Source: Pseudomonas syringae CC1557 (GTDB taxonomy: Bacteria; Pseudomonadota; Gammaproteobacteria; Pseudomonadales; Pseudomonadaceae). Taken from it: a DNA stretch of 64,000 nucleotides. The notes beneath the pieces are model-generated. The model saw only the letters and a list, made by a program, of their open reading frames with translations. It did no database searches and was not told the origin of the DNA. The first letter of the stretch is position 1; each line of letters begins with the position of its first letter. Positions 50,408 through 58,620 of the stretch are shown here, piece by piece. The position numbers and the translations under genes were made by a program. Where the stretch lies: assembly GCF_000452705.1 (NCBI RefSeq), contig NZ_CP007014.1, forward strand, positions 4,742,501-4,806,500, written 5' to 3'.

Positions 50408-51358
50408 CTAGCTAACTGCCTCAGCGAGTCGAATGCTGGCATCCATGATCGAAGCGGGTGCGGGTAACACTCCATGCCATTTGGCGCGCTCCATGATGTG
50501 GGTTGCCCATTTGTAATGGGTCGCCGGTTCACACATAGCATCGTTGTACTTGAACACGGCGGGAGCCACAGAGTTCAAAATCATCCGGGCGGAGTTCATG
50601 TCCTCCAGACTGACGCGTAGCGCATTCTGAATGATATTGACCTGCGAAGGGTGAATTGCCGTCTTGCCGACCAATCCATTGGTTATATCCAGCGCCAGCT
50701 CGTGCTTCAGGATATCTGGCGTGGCAAGTTGCTCGAACACCGGTGCGGTCAGGGCAAACCCCTGCGCGCCCATTACCCCTGCCAGCATGGGTATGACATA
50801 GCCCATGGGCGTCGAGTACAGCGTCATGGCCGGGTTGCGGCGCAGTCCCAGACAGCCCATCAGGTCATTGCCACCGATGCGCAGGGCAATGATCCGTTCA
50901 TTGAGACTGGCCTTCAAGGCTTGACCGAGCTCGACCATCGCCCCGGGATTGAACACTTCCGGTGTTTCCAGCGTAGGCATCAAGGCCAGCGCCGGATTGG
51001 TGACGGCCTGCTCCCAGCTGTTCAGGTTGGTCAGCGAGAGCTTGGGAACCACGAACCCGTCGACATGGGCCATCAATGGCCAGTCGTTGAGAATACGCGC
51101 CATTGCTGCATCACGCGGACGCACGAACAGCAGTGGGCCATTGGCTGGCCGGCCGCCGCGATCCTGAATGCGCGTTAGTACCTGGCGCAGGTTGAGCAGC
51201 GCGGTATCGACATCGATCAACGCGACTGCATCTTCCAGGCACACCACCAGTGAACGCAGCTCGGGAATCTTGTCGCCGCACACGACATCGACAATGTCGT
51301 CACGGGTAGCGGGCATGTACAGCGTTGCCCCCAGCGCATAAGGCGAGAATAAGGCCAT
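50408..51358 (-). CDS. HpcH/HpaI aldolase (CitE-like)
   Basis: A 316-residue TIM-barrel of the citrate-lyase beta/HpcH family: VVCLEDAVALIDVD (Asp/Glu metal region), FVRPRD, MPTLETPEV (metal Glu), RIGGNDLMG, and KTAIHPSQV near the C-terminus. It is embedded in the ter biosynthetic set and so likely makes or breaks a C-C bond in the predicted Ter-linked metabolite, not citrate metabolism. It overlaps the stop of the StiP gene by 1 nt (TAATG). Confidence 0.87.
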   Translation of the reverse strand: MALFSPYALGATLYMPATRDDIVDVVCGDKIPELRSLVVCLEDAVALIDVDTALLNLRQVLTRIQDRGGRPANGPLLFVRPRDAAMARILNDWPLMAHVDGFVVPKLSLTNLNSWEQAVTNPALALMPTLETPEVFNPGAMVELGQALKASLNERIIALRIGGNDLMGCLGLRRNPAMTLYSTPMGYVIPMLAGVMGAQGFALTAPVFEQLATPDILKHELALDITNGLVGKTAIHPSQVNIIQNALRVSLEDMNSARMILNSVAPAVFKYNDAMCEPATHYKWATHIMERAKWHGVLPAPASIMDASIRLAEAVS

Positions 51359-52452
51359 TAGCCGAGACTCCGTATGATGGTCACCGCCCGGTAAGGGCCC
51401 AGGGCATCGCCGACTTCCTCGACGGGGATGCCCGCCTTCTCTGTCAGATGCAGCAGCAATTGCACATCACTGTCAGTCAGATTGCGTACCAGCACATGAT
51501 CCGGCACACGACGCATCACCGCCCTTGTCGCCTCGGCAATACCCGGCTTGACCCGATTGAGGTTATTCACCCCGAAGCGTTCCGCAAGGCTGCCGACCAC
51601 CTGCGATGCAACGCTATTGAGTTCGACTCGCTGCGTCTGCGTCCAGGGGGTCAGCATCAGCGTCGAACACTTTTGACGACGCTGGCGCTCGATCTGTTCA
51701 ATGAAAGCACGCGTGACGTCGTGGTCCTGTAAATGCTCATACACCACGCAGCCATGCAGCCCGCCGTCCGCCGGCCAGATTGAACGCGACACCAGCCCGG
51801 ACACCGTTGCGCCAAGGATGCCTGAGGGAATCACCCAGTCTTCCGCCGAGGCCGCCAGCCACGCGCTGCCACACGGATCGGCCAGCACCACCAGCCGAGG
51901 ATCTGCCGGAAAGCGTGCATCACCCGCCAGGCTGCGCCGGATTTCCCCGGAGATCGCGCCTTTGCCGGTCCAGCCATCGACAAACACGATGTTCTGCGCG
52001 CCATGGGCCTGAATGATTGCTTCCAGTGCCACCTTGTCGATGCCGCGATCACGCACAATGCTGATGCCGTAGTGATGCGCTTCACGGCCCAGATCGATCA
52101 ATGCCCGACGCAGCAACACACCGAGCGGCAAACCGGCACGCACGAACGACACGAGAATTATTTCAGACCCTGTGCATTGCCTGTCCAGCGCCTGCGCCAA
52201 CGCCTGAACATCGATTGCCATGCGCGCGCCATTCTGACTGAGCGCACGCTCGTAAAGCGCCTTGTGAGCGTCGCTGGGCGCGGACTCTTCACTGATCATT
52301 TCCGAATAATGTTTCTGCCCTGTCTGGATCAGGCGTTCCTTCTCTTCGACACGGGTGGACTGCATCTCGATACTGCGCAACAGGAAGTGCACGTCATCCT
52401 TGAGATAGCTACCGCTACCCACCGTCTCAAGCCCGTGAACGGGATCACTCAT
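51358..52452 (-). CDS. StiP family / PELOTA-like protein (ter-linked)
   Basis: A 364-residue protein. The N-terminal ~270 residues form the StiP (PRTase-like) domain: a PRPP-loop-like FVDGWTGKGAISGEI near 175-190, and GVLLRRALIDLG. The C-terminal ~70 residues resemble a PELOTA-type RNA-binding domain (GIPVEEVGDALGPYRAVTIIRSLG). The name cysteine protease StiP in databases has little support here: I see no Cys-His pair with protease context. ATG 52452 lies within the preceding HAD gene (8-nt overlap); longer frame extensions are discarded. Confidence 0.8.
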   Translation of the reverse strand: MSDPVHGLETVGSGSYLKDDVHFLLRSIEMQSTRVEEKERLIQTGQKHYSEMISEESAPSDAHKALYERALSQNGARMAIDVQALAQALDRQCTGSEIILVSFVRAGLPLGVLLRRALIDLGREAHHYGISIVRDRGIDKVALEAIIQAHGAQNIVFVDGWTGKGAISGEIRRSLAGDARFPADPRLVVLADPCGSAWLAASAEDWVIPSGILGATVSGLVSRSIWPADGGLHGCVVYEHLQDHDVTRAFIEQIERQRRQKCSTLMLTPWTQTQRVELNSVASQVVGSLAERFGVNNLNRVKPGIAEATRAVMRRVPDHVLVRNLTDSDVQLLLHLTEKAGIPVEEVGDALGPYRAVTIIRSLG

Positions 52453-53203
52453 GCGCAGCTCCGACAAACATTTTCGCCAGCTGACTGCGGGCAGGCGTCG
52501 CCCACCAGTGGCACTCTTCCATGAAACCCAGGTCGGTAATGCTGTCGCCAAAACCCAATACCGGACGCTCGCCGTTGATCGCCTTGTCGCGGCGCAACCA
52601 TTCCTGGACGGCGTAGCGCTTGGACAGCCCTTCGGGCAGAAAAGCCAGGTTGTTGCCGTTACCGTGAATGTGCATGTCATCAAGCAGGCCGCGGGCCTGC
52701 ACTTCAGCCAGCACCTGCGTGAGGATGCTGTCATCGCTCTCGTTGTGCTTGGTCACGACGTAATGAAACAACTGCGCCTCTTCCACCACCCAGCCGCGTA
52801 ATGAAAAGCCCATTTCCTGACCGATCGCCAAGGTTGCAGCAGACAGTTCGGGCAGACGCGACTGATAGACGGCCAGGGTCAGTTTCATCTGCTCGTTCCA
52901 GGCAGGGTCGAGCTGCCCCATGACATCGAGTATCACACCACCGTGCGAACAGATCGCGCCCGCCGTAAACGGCAGCTTGACCCGACTGTAGGCTTCGACA
53001 CTGCGCGCCGTTACTGGCACCACATCGGAATGCGCCAGTAACCAGTGGGCGAAAGACTTCTGCACATTGGTCATGTAACCGTTGGCATTGCCGCTGACGT
53101 CGAGCGTCGCGACGTGTTTTTCAATATCAGCCGGGGTTTTGCGGGCGGTCTGGAACAGGGTGTCGTCCAGATCGACGAAGATCAGCGGGCGGTCGTTACT
53201 CAT
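52445..53203 (-). CDS. HAD family hydrolase (ter-linked, first)
   Basis: A 252-residue Cof-type/sucrose-phosphatase-like HAD: LIFVDLDDTLFQTARK (nucleophile Asp near residue 10), CSHGGVILD, KRYAVQEWL (Lys) and GFGDSITDLGFM (metal-binding Asp). ATG 53203 has GAGGT upstream and overlaps the phosphoribosyltransferase gene by 8 nt. With the StiP gene starting inside its own end it belongs to a tightly coupled set. Confidence 0.86.
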   Translation of the reverse strand: MSNDRPLIFVDLDDTLFQTARKTPADIEKHVATLDVSGNANGYMTNVQKSFAHWLLAHSDVVPVTARSVEAYSRVKLPFTAGAICSHGGVILDVMGQLDPAWNEQMKLTLAVYQSRLPELSAATLAIGQEMGFSLRGWVVEEAQLFHYVVTKHNESDDSILTQVLAEVQARGLLDDMHIHGNGNNLAFLPEGLSKRYAVQEWLRRDKAINGERPVLGFGDSITDLGFMEECHWWATPARSQLAKMFVGAAHE

Positions 53204-54329
53204 CACAGATGACCTCGGCATTCAGCGCTTCGATCAGCTCGGCAGGCACGGCCTGCCTGGGGGTCTCGGTGCAGATCAGCACCCGGTCGAACTGACCCGG
53301 GCGCACGTTGTACAGGAAGTTGGGAATGCCCAGCCCGTAGTTGTCCGAGAACGACAGCGCATGATCGATAGCATGACCAATGGCAATAGGCGAGCGACTG
53401 GTGGAACTGAAATGCACGTCGGCGCCGGCTTTTTCCAGACGCTCGGCGAGCAGAAACGGACGCCAGACAAACTCACTGGTGCCGACCACCAAAACCCGTT
53501 CGCCCTTGTTGACCACAAGGCCCGGCGCCAGCGTATCGGCGACCGACAGCACGCCCATACGGCCCCAGTCATTGGCGGTGACCAGTGGCCAGTCACCCAT
53601 TGCGACAGTGCCCACTTCCGGCATGTCCGGCAACGGTGCGCTGACGTCTTCATCAAAGGAATAGGAGCCCTGCAACAATGACACCTGCTCGGCCAACGCG
53701 CCCATCGAGGTACTGACAGCCCCGGCCGACCAGTCGGTCAGCACGCAGGTCACCACCCGCTCGATCTTGTTCAAGCCGGCCTCGACCAGCGACTGATGAA
53801 GATTGATGAAGGTCTTGCCAGTGGAAGCCTCATCATCGACCAGCACCAGCGAACGGGCGTTGAGCATCATTTCGCGCATCGCCGGGTCAGTCGGCAGATG
53901 AATCAAATGAGCGCTGGCATGGCTGTGTTCTTCTTCGAAACGGGCGAACAACTCGGTGCCGGTCGGATGGCGAGTGCTGACCAGATACAGCGCATCAGGC
54001 CGCGTTGCGCTGTAGGCGCGGTGAACGCCTGCGCCAAGGCCGACTGCCGTTTCGGCCATGCCGATGACCAGCACCGGGCCCGGCAGGTCTGCCGGGATCT
54101 TGTGTGCCAGGTCCTGAAAACTCTTGAGCATAACGCTCGGACGCGCCGGAATATGGCGTCCCAGCACTCGCGATACAAACAGAAACGCGCGCTTCGGATT
54201 ACGCCGTTCAGCAAAGCCAAACAGTGAATCCGGGGCAATGGTGGACGAATCGACGCTGACATCGAGGCGACCACGAAGCAGATCAGCACGAAGCTTTGTA
54301 GGTGTGGAAAAAGCTGCGCTGCTGTCCAT
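53196..54329 (-). CDS. phosphoribosyltransferase (PRTase_2/TRSP type)
   Basis: A 377-residue protein with a phosphoribosyltransferase domain (about 20-200) having the PRPP motif LVLVDDEASTGKTFINLHQSL, and a TRSP C-terminal domain (about 250-377) containing VLVVGTSEFVWRPFLLAERLE and FSSTSRSPI. This pair is characteristic of the Ter-linked biosynthetic module. ATG 54329 has an AGGAA upstream; the TTG 33 nt earlier is not favoured. It could transfer phosphoribose to a base-like acceptor; the substrate is unproven. Confidence 0.85.
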   Translation of the reverse strand: MDSSAAFSTPTKLRADLLRGRLDVSVDSSTIAPDSLFGFAERRNPKRAFLFVSRVLGRHIPARPSVMLKSFQDLAHKIPADLPGPVLVIGMAETAVGLGAGVHRAYSATRPDALYLVSTRHPTGTELFARFEEEHSHASAHLIHLPTDPAMREMMLNARSLVLVDDEASTGKTFINLHQSLVEAGLNKIERVVTCVLTDWSAGAVSTSMGALAEQVSLLQGSYSFDEDVSAPLPDMPEVGTVAMGDWPLVTANDWGRMGVLSVADTLAPGLVVNKGERVLVVGTSEFVWRPFLLAERLEKAGADVHFSSTSRSPIAIGHAIDHALSFSDNYGLGIPNFLYNVRPGQFDRVLICTETPRQAVPAELIEALNAEVICDE

Positions 54330-54380
54330 CGATAAATTCCTGATTAACTGATACCTGCTCAAATGGCAGGAAGCCCGGCC

Positions 54381-55520
54381 TCATTGACGTGAGGCTTCCA
54401 AGAGCCATAACGATGACTGGGCGATGCGTGAGATTTCTGTAGTGGTATACGACCTTTCCGGACGGGCATGCGGCGCATCAATGCGGCAGGCCTGTAGAAA
54501 GGACAACAATAGTGCGGACTTGACCGCGAAATTCATGTTCTGCCCGTCCGGCACGGTAGACGTCACCATGCCGATCACTGCACCACCGTTATCGAACAGT
54601 GGGCTGCCACTGGAGCCCGGCTGAATGGGCGCAGTGAACTGGAACAGGCTGGCGTCGTTGTGCAGGCCGAACAGGCCGGAAATACCGCCTTGCGTCACCT
54701 GCAGACCGCCACCGGAAATCGACGCCAGTGGATAACCCAGAACCGCCACGTTATCACCCGGCTCGCAGCCCTGCCCGTCCCGGAATGTAACCGGAGACAA
54801 CAGCGGAGCACCCTGCACGCGCAGCAACGCGATGTCATTGCGGCGGTCGATCACCACGGGCTCGGCCTTGTAGCGACCGTCCAGCGAGTTGATATGAAAC
54901 ACCGTCATGTCTTCGATGACATGCGCGCAGGTCAGGACATGTGCCGGACCGACCACAAACGCTGTGCCGGTCGCCGATTCGTGCCGCGGCCCGCCGCCTG
55001 AACCGCCAGCAGGACGACGCGGATGGCGATCATCCACTTCCAGGCCTATCTTGCGCCCGAACGCCGACAGCCCATACGCCGAGCCTTCGCTCAACGCACG
55101 AAACTTCCATTGATCATTACGCTTATAGAACTCGCCGATGATGATCGCTGCTTCGCCATTGCTGCGCAGATCAACGCGATGTTCGATATCGTTGTTAACT
55201 TGCAGATGCAGGCTGGCAATCTCGGCGACCGGACCGGTCGCCGCGAATACATACACCATCAGCAACACCCGGTCGCTGTCGGCAGGTAGCCGATCCAGTT
55301 TGAGCGTGCAGCCCACGTTCTGCGGGCCGCCGCTCCATTCCATCCAGCTCTGCTCCTGATGCAGCAGCGCCGGTTCGCCCATGGGCAGGCGTTTCTCGTT
55401 GACCGGCAGCAGGGCAACGGCAGCATATTCACCAAAAATCGAAGACTTGCCGCTCTCCAGATTCCAGGTGCAGTGAGCGTTTGCTAAAGCAGTGTTTGCA
55501 CCTGGTGCCAGAAGCTTCAT
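54381..55520 (-). CDS. TerD-like domain fused to trypsin-like serine protease
   Basis: A 379-residue fusion. Residues 1-160 form a TerD-like beta-sandwich lacking DLDAS and GDNRTG but ending in the family-typical IIIGEFYKRNDQWKFRALSEG. After a Gly/Arg-rich linker (165-180) comes a trypsin-like domain with His200 (LTCAHV), Asp229 (RNDIALL) and Ser304 (PGSSGSPLF). No signal peptide is seen, so the protease is probably cytosolic, unlike DegP/HtrA. GGAGG precedes the ATG. It lies between the ATP-grasp and PRTase genes in the operon. Confidence 0.87.
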   Translation of the reverse strand: MKLLAPGANTALANAHCTWNLESGKSSIFGEYAAVALLPVNEKRLPMGEPALLHQEQSWMEWSGGPQNVGCTLKLDRLPADSDRVLLMVYVFAATGPVAEIASLHLQVNNDIEHRVDLRSNGEAAIIIGEFYKRNDQWKFRALSEGSAYGLSAFGRKIGLEVDDRHPRRPAGGSGGGPRHESATGTAFVVGPAHVLTCAHVIEDMTVFHINSLDGRYKAEPVVIDRRNDIALLRVQGAPLLSPVTFRDGQGCEPGDNVAVLGYPLASISGGGLQVTQGGISGLFGLHNDASLFQFTAPIQPGSSGSPLFDNGGAVIGMVTSTVPDGQNMNFAVKSALLLSFLQACRIDAPHARPERSYTTTEISRIAQSSLWLLEASRQ

Positions 55521-55574
55521 GCCCGATCCTCCGTGATTAGAGCGATTAGTGATAGCAAAAATCTATTATCCTGA

Positions 55575-56573
55575 TCAAACCTCGGCCCGTACAGCGACGG
55601 TGATGGCCTTGATCCGGATATCCTCCAGCCAATGTGTTTCCGGTTCTTTCAGCCCAAGACGCCGCGTGGCGAAAATACCGGGCAGATTGACATCCGTGTG
55701 GCGCGTATAGCCAATGCCGCCTGAATAACGCGGGTTAATCTCCAGCAAACGTGGCTGACCGTCAGCATCATCACGGGTCTGCACATTGATCAGCCCGTCG
55801 CAGACAAAATGCTCGGCCGCGCGCACCGCCAGTTGCACGGCTGCGCTGTCGCGCTCAAAAGTCTGGTTCAAGCCCACCTTGCGTCTGCCGACATACGCCA
55901 CCGCCTTGCCACCCTCGCACACCATGTCCACCGAACATTCACTGCCCGGCATGTAAGGCATCAGCAGCATCGCTGGCAGATCGTCGGACTGGCGGTAAGC
56001 ATCAAGGTACGCGCTAAAAGTTGTCTCGCGGGCATCCGGGTTGGCGAAACAGCGAAATGCATCGGCTTCTGCCTTGAAGCGCCAGAATCCCTGACCATAA
56101 ATCCCGACCACCGGCTTGATGCAGACCTCGCCAGAAACCGCCAAGGTATCGTAAGCCGCTTGCAGCTCCTCGGCATTGCACGCGGTGATCGCCGGGATGC
56201 ACGCCAGCCCAGCCGCTTCGGCAGCAGCCGTGAAGCGACTCTTGTTGTCGACATCCAGGAAAGTTTGCAGAGACGTTCCCCCCGTTACAAGGTCCAACCC
56301 CTCAGCAATGAAGCGTGCACGCTGCGCTTCATAGAGGCCGCCCACCCGCCCGGCGATAATGACTTTCACACCCAACGAGCGAGCATTTTCCAGCACCCAG
56401 TCAATCCGTTCCTCGTTATCGAGCGGCTCTTGCAACGCCACATCAGCCAGACCGGTAATTTCGGAGCGCTGCTGACGATGAGAAGCGATAATGCGCACCG
56501 ACGCAGGCAAGGCATCACGCGCGCCGATAATCACGTCGCGCTGGCTGGCCTGCCCTTCAAGGAACCAAATCAT
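55575..56573 (-). CDS. ATP-grasp enzyme (ter-linked)
   Basis: A 332-residue ATP-grasp ligase-like protein: an N-terminal Rossmann-like preATP-grasp domain (1-110), lid/ATP-binding part (CIKPVVGIYGQGFWRF near 150), and the C-terminal metal/nucleotide motif RLLEINPRYSGG (near 276-287). It is the first gene of the long minus-strand ter transcript; GGAG precedes the ATG. Probably joins a carboxylate and an amine in the predicted Ter metabolite. The specific reaction is not known. Confidence 0.85.
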   Translation of the reverse strand: MIWFLEGQASQRDVIIGARDALPASVRIIASHRQQRSEITGLADVALQEPLDNEERIDWVLENARSLGVKVIIAGRVGGLYEAQRARFIAEGLDLVTGGTSLQTFLDVDNKSRFTAAAEAAGLACIPAITACNAEELQAAYDTLAVSGEVCIKPVVGIYGQGFWRFKAEADAFRCFANPDARETTFSAYLDAYRQSDDLPAMLLMPYMPGSECSVDMVCEGGKAVAYVGRRKVGLNQTFERDSAAVQLAVRAAEHFVCDGLINVQTRDDADGQPRLLEINPRYSGGIGYTRHTDVNLPGIFATRRLGLKEPETHWLEDIRIKAITVAVRAEV

Positions 56574-56693
56574 GTCAATCTCCGGAAGACTGCGCCGCCC
56601 GAAACGGCCTTGTCGAATTTTGTAATAACTGTTTTGCTTCGAAATGTTCGGATTAAGGCAAAGTCACGCAATTTTAAAATAGAGGACGCTGGT
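56574..56693. promoter_or_regulatory. ter operon / DUF1523 divergent promoter region
   Basis: 120 bases, A/T-rich (TTTTGTAATAACTGTTTTGCTTCGAAATG and ATTTTAAAATAGAGG), must carry the promoter for the whole 11.5-kb minus-strand ter unit. I see no recognisable OxyR, Fur or sigma54 site. Confidence 0.45.
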
Positions 56694-57239
56694 ATGAAGT
56701 GGCTTAAAAGGTCGATTTGGCTTGTAGTATTCGTTGCACTGGGGATCGGCGCATTAAGCCTCTACTACGTCCTGCCGCGCCATGATGTCGTGATGATCAC
56801 CGGTGTGGAAGTCAAAAGAATGGACGCCGACGGCGTCATCAACGCCGAAAACCCGGCAGACGGCCCGACCCGCGACGTGTACTTCATCAACACCGAAGAC
56901 CCGGACACCAAGAAAGTCGTGGTCTATCGCAACGAAGACACCGGCTGGAGCTTCCCGTGGTACTTCAAATTCGACTCCGCCGACATCCAGGCCAAAGCCC
57001 AGGGCTACTCGCGTGACTCCCAGCAACTGGCGTTGATTCGCTACTACGGCTGGCGGATAACCATAATGTCGATGTTTCCCAACGTGACAGAGATTGAAGC
57101 GGTAACGAGCCGTGACCAGCCGTTTCCGGTGTTTAATACGATCTTTTTTGTGGTGGTGGGGTTGTTGGTGGTGATGGTGGTTGTTGGGATTAGGAGGAGG
57201 TTTAAGGGGCGGGCTCGGGTTGATGGAGTGGCGCGGTAA
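56694..57239 (+). CDS. DUF1523 family membrane protein
   Basis: A 181-residue protein with an N-terminal transmembrane helix (6-28), a DUF1523 extracytoplasmic domain (VVMITGVEVKRMD ... RDVYFINTEDPDTKKVVVYRNEDTGWSFPWYFKFD) and a second helix near 145-165 before a basic tail. Function unknown. AGAGGA precedes the ATG at 56694. The last 100 bases are strikingly G/T-rich (ttgttggtggtgatggtgg type), encoding the Val-rich helix. Confidence 0.82.
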   Translation: MKWLKRSIWLVVFVALGIGALSLYYVLPRHDVVMITGVEVKRMDADGVINAENPADGPTRDVYFINTEDPDTKKVVVYRNEDTGWSFPWYFKFDSADIQAKAQGYSRDSQQLALIRYYGWRITIMSMFPNVTEIEAVTSRDQPFPVFNTIFFVVVGLLVVMVVVGIRRRFKGRARVDGVAR

Positions 57240-57267
57240 CATTTGTACTTTAATAATTGCCGAGAAA

Positions 57268-57288
57268 AGCCCGATCCGTGATCGGGCT
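57268..57288 (-). terminator. terminator after the VapC45-like toxin gene
   Basis: A 9-bp stem AGCCCGATC / GATCGGGCT with a 3-base loop, then TTTT on the minus strand, overlapping the stop of the toxin gene. On the plus strand it could also stop the DUF1523 transcript. Confidence 0.75.
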
Positions 57289-57694
57289 AGATGTGGAGCT
57301 GCTTGAACTTGCGTGCTGCGGAGAACGTCCATGGCACACGAAAAGCCGCGCCGCCTTCGATCAATAAGGCCTGCTCGGTAATTGAAGGCCACCACCTGAC
57401 CAGATTTTCTGCCTTGTTCCAGTAGGTCATTTGGCCCCACTGCTTGGCGAGGCAGAAAATAGGCATACCACACTCCCGGAATGCCTGGCGCTCAGCGTCT
57501 CCCTTGGAAAACTTGTCCTGAGATACTACCGCCCACCCGCCTTCTTTTTTGAGGCGGGTCACCCAGTCAATATCTGCGGAATTGGCGGGAAATCTTTCAC
57601 GCAGTGATACCACTGAGTGACCTTCATTCTTGGTCAGTTCGTTGAGCGCTCTGGCGATAGCGGACGGCAGGTTGTTATCGATCAGAAAATTCAA
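57287..57694 (-). CDS. VapC45-like PIN-domain toxin
   Basis: A 135-residue PIN-like protein. The first acidic residue is in FLIDNNLP (like the DUF5615/VapC45 group), then SADIDWVTRLKKEGGWAVVSQDKF with further acidic positions, typical of an RNase fold with four acidic residues. It overlaps the upstream gene by 4 nt (ATGA), as usual for a toxin-antitoxin pair. Activity is inferred; no experimental counterpart is known to me for this exact protein. Confidence 0.78.
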   Translation of the reverse strand: MNFLIDNNLPSAIARALNELTKNEGHSVVSLRERFPANSADIDWVTRLKKEGGWAVVSQDKFSKGDAERQAFRECGMPIFCLAKQWGQMTYWNKAENLVRWWPSITEQALLIEGGAAFRVPWTFSAARKFKQLHI

Positions 57695-58383
57695 GCCGCG
57701 ATCCTGTGCTCAAAATTGACTGCGGCTTCCACTGCTGCAGGCTGAATCTCATAGAGTAATGCCACACGCTTCGCGTTCTGACCTTCAGCCAGGTAGGAAT
57801 GATAAATAGCTGCTGTGTCGATTCCCGTTGTTGCCAGCACTGGTTTGCCGAAGTTTCTTGCAGGATCCAACACCACTGCCTTGCTTCGCTTGACCGGATA
57901 CCAACGCTGTGCCGACTCTTCGCCTGCGTAATCAATGCCCTCATACAGCGAGGGTGTGATGACCTGCTTGAAAGCGTATTGCCGCTTCACCAGATCCAAC
58001 AGCGCCTCGTCTCCGGTTTCGTCCAGAACGGTCGCGAAAATATCCCGCCCGTCCGTTTGAAAACGCTTGCAGGTAAACGGATAGCGCTGACCGAACATCT
58101 CTCGGGCTTGTAACGAAGCACTGCGGATCGCTTGCAAGCTGACGCCGTGCTGGCGAAAAGCATGAACAAAACGAATTTCCAGCAGATCATGGAAGCCAAG
58201 CAGTTTATCGTCCAGAAATGCGACCTCCGGAGTCCAGAGGCCGGGATGATCAACCCCTGCCGCGCGATAGCCAAACATCCATCTACGGATGTCTTTTGCG
58301 GGAATGCCCGTGTATGAAGAGGCTTCCGACGCAGTGTAAAGCCCCACTCCGAGGAGGCGGCTGGGTGATGCAGTGGTGTTCAT
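57691..58383 (-). CDS. VapB45-like antitoxin (HTH plus DUF433)
   Basis: A 230-residue protein with an N-terminal MerR-like helix-turn-helix (GLYTASEASSYTGIPAKDIRRWMFGY) and a C-terminal DUF433-like helical domain (GIDTAAIYHSYLAEGQNAKRVALLYEIQPAAVEAAVNFE). The combination is that of VapB45-type antitoxins. It is upstream of the PIN toxin gene, with the two coupled by ATGA, and probably represses its own promoter in the 58384-58540 gap. Confidence 0.78.
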   Translation of the reverse strand: MNTTASPSRLLGVGLYTASEASSYTGIPAKDIRRWMFGYRAAGVDHPGLWTPEVAFLDDKLLGFHDLLEIRFVHAFRQHGVSLQAIRSASLQAREMFGQRYPFTCKRFQTDGRDIFATVLDETGDEALLDLVKRQYAFKQVITPSLYEGIDYAGEESAQRWYPVKRSKAVVLDPARNFGKPVLATTGIDTAAIYHSYLAEGQNAKRVALLYEIQPAAVEAAVNFEHRIAA

Positions 58384-58549
58384 ATGCCCCCTCCCTCTAT
58401 GTGCGGGGTAATCAGTTCGCTGATTTTGGGCTTGATTCGGGTATCAACCAATGGACGTTTGGGTGATCCATGTGGATCAAGACCTAGCCTAAGGCAAAAG
58501 CTGAAACGTCCTACGATGCCAACGCAATAAAACTGCGTACTAAAAAAAA

Positions 58550-58579
58550 ACGCCCCGGCGGAGCAATCCGCCGGGGCGT
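58550..58579. terminator. terminator downstream of gstA
   Basis: A very strong 13-bp stem (ACGCCCCGGCGGA / TCCGCCGGGGCGT) with a 4-base loop, followed on the minus strand by nine T's. It isolates gstA from the toxin-antitoxin pair and is weakly bidirectional. Confidence 0.93.
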
Positions 58580-58620
58580 TTTCGTTCAACAGATTGAACC
58601 TGCCCTTGGACCTGGATGAT

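Noticed and set aside
51358..52452. Calling the StiP protein a cysteine protease
   Set aside because: No Cys/His catalytic context is evident; the PRPP-like loop and operon setting fit a phosphoribosyltransferase-like role better.
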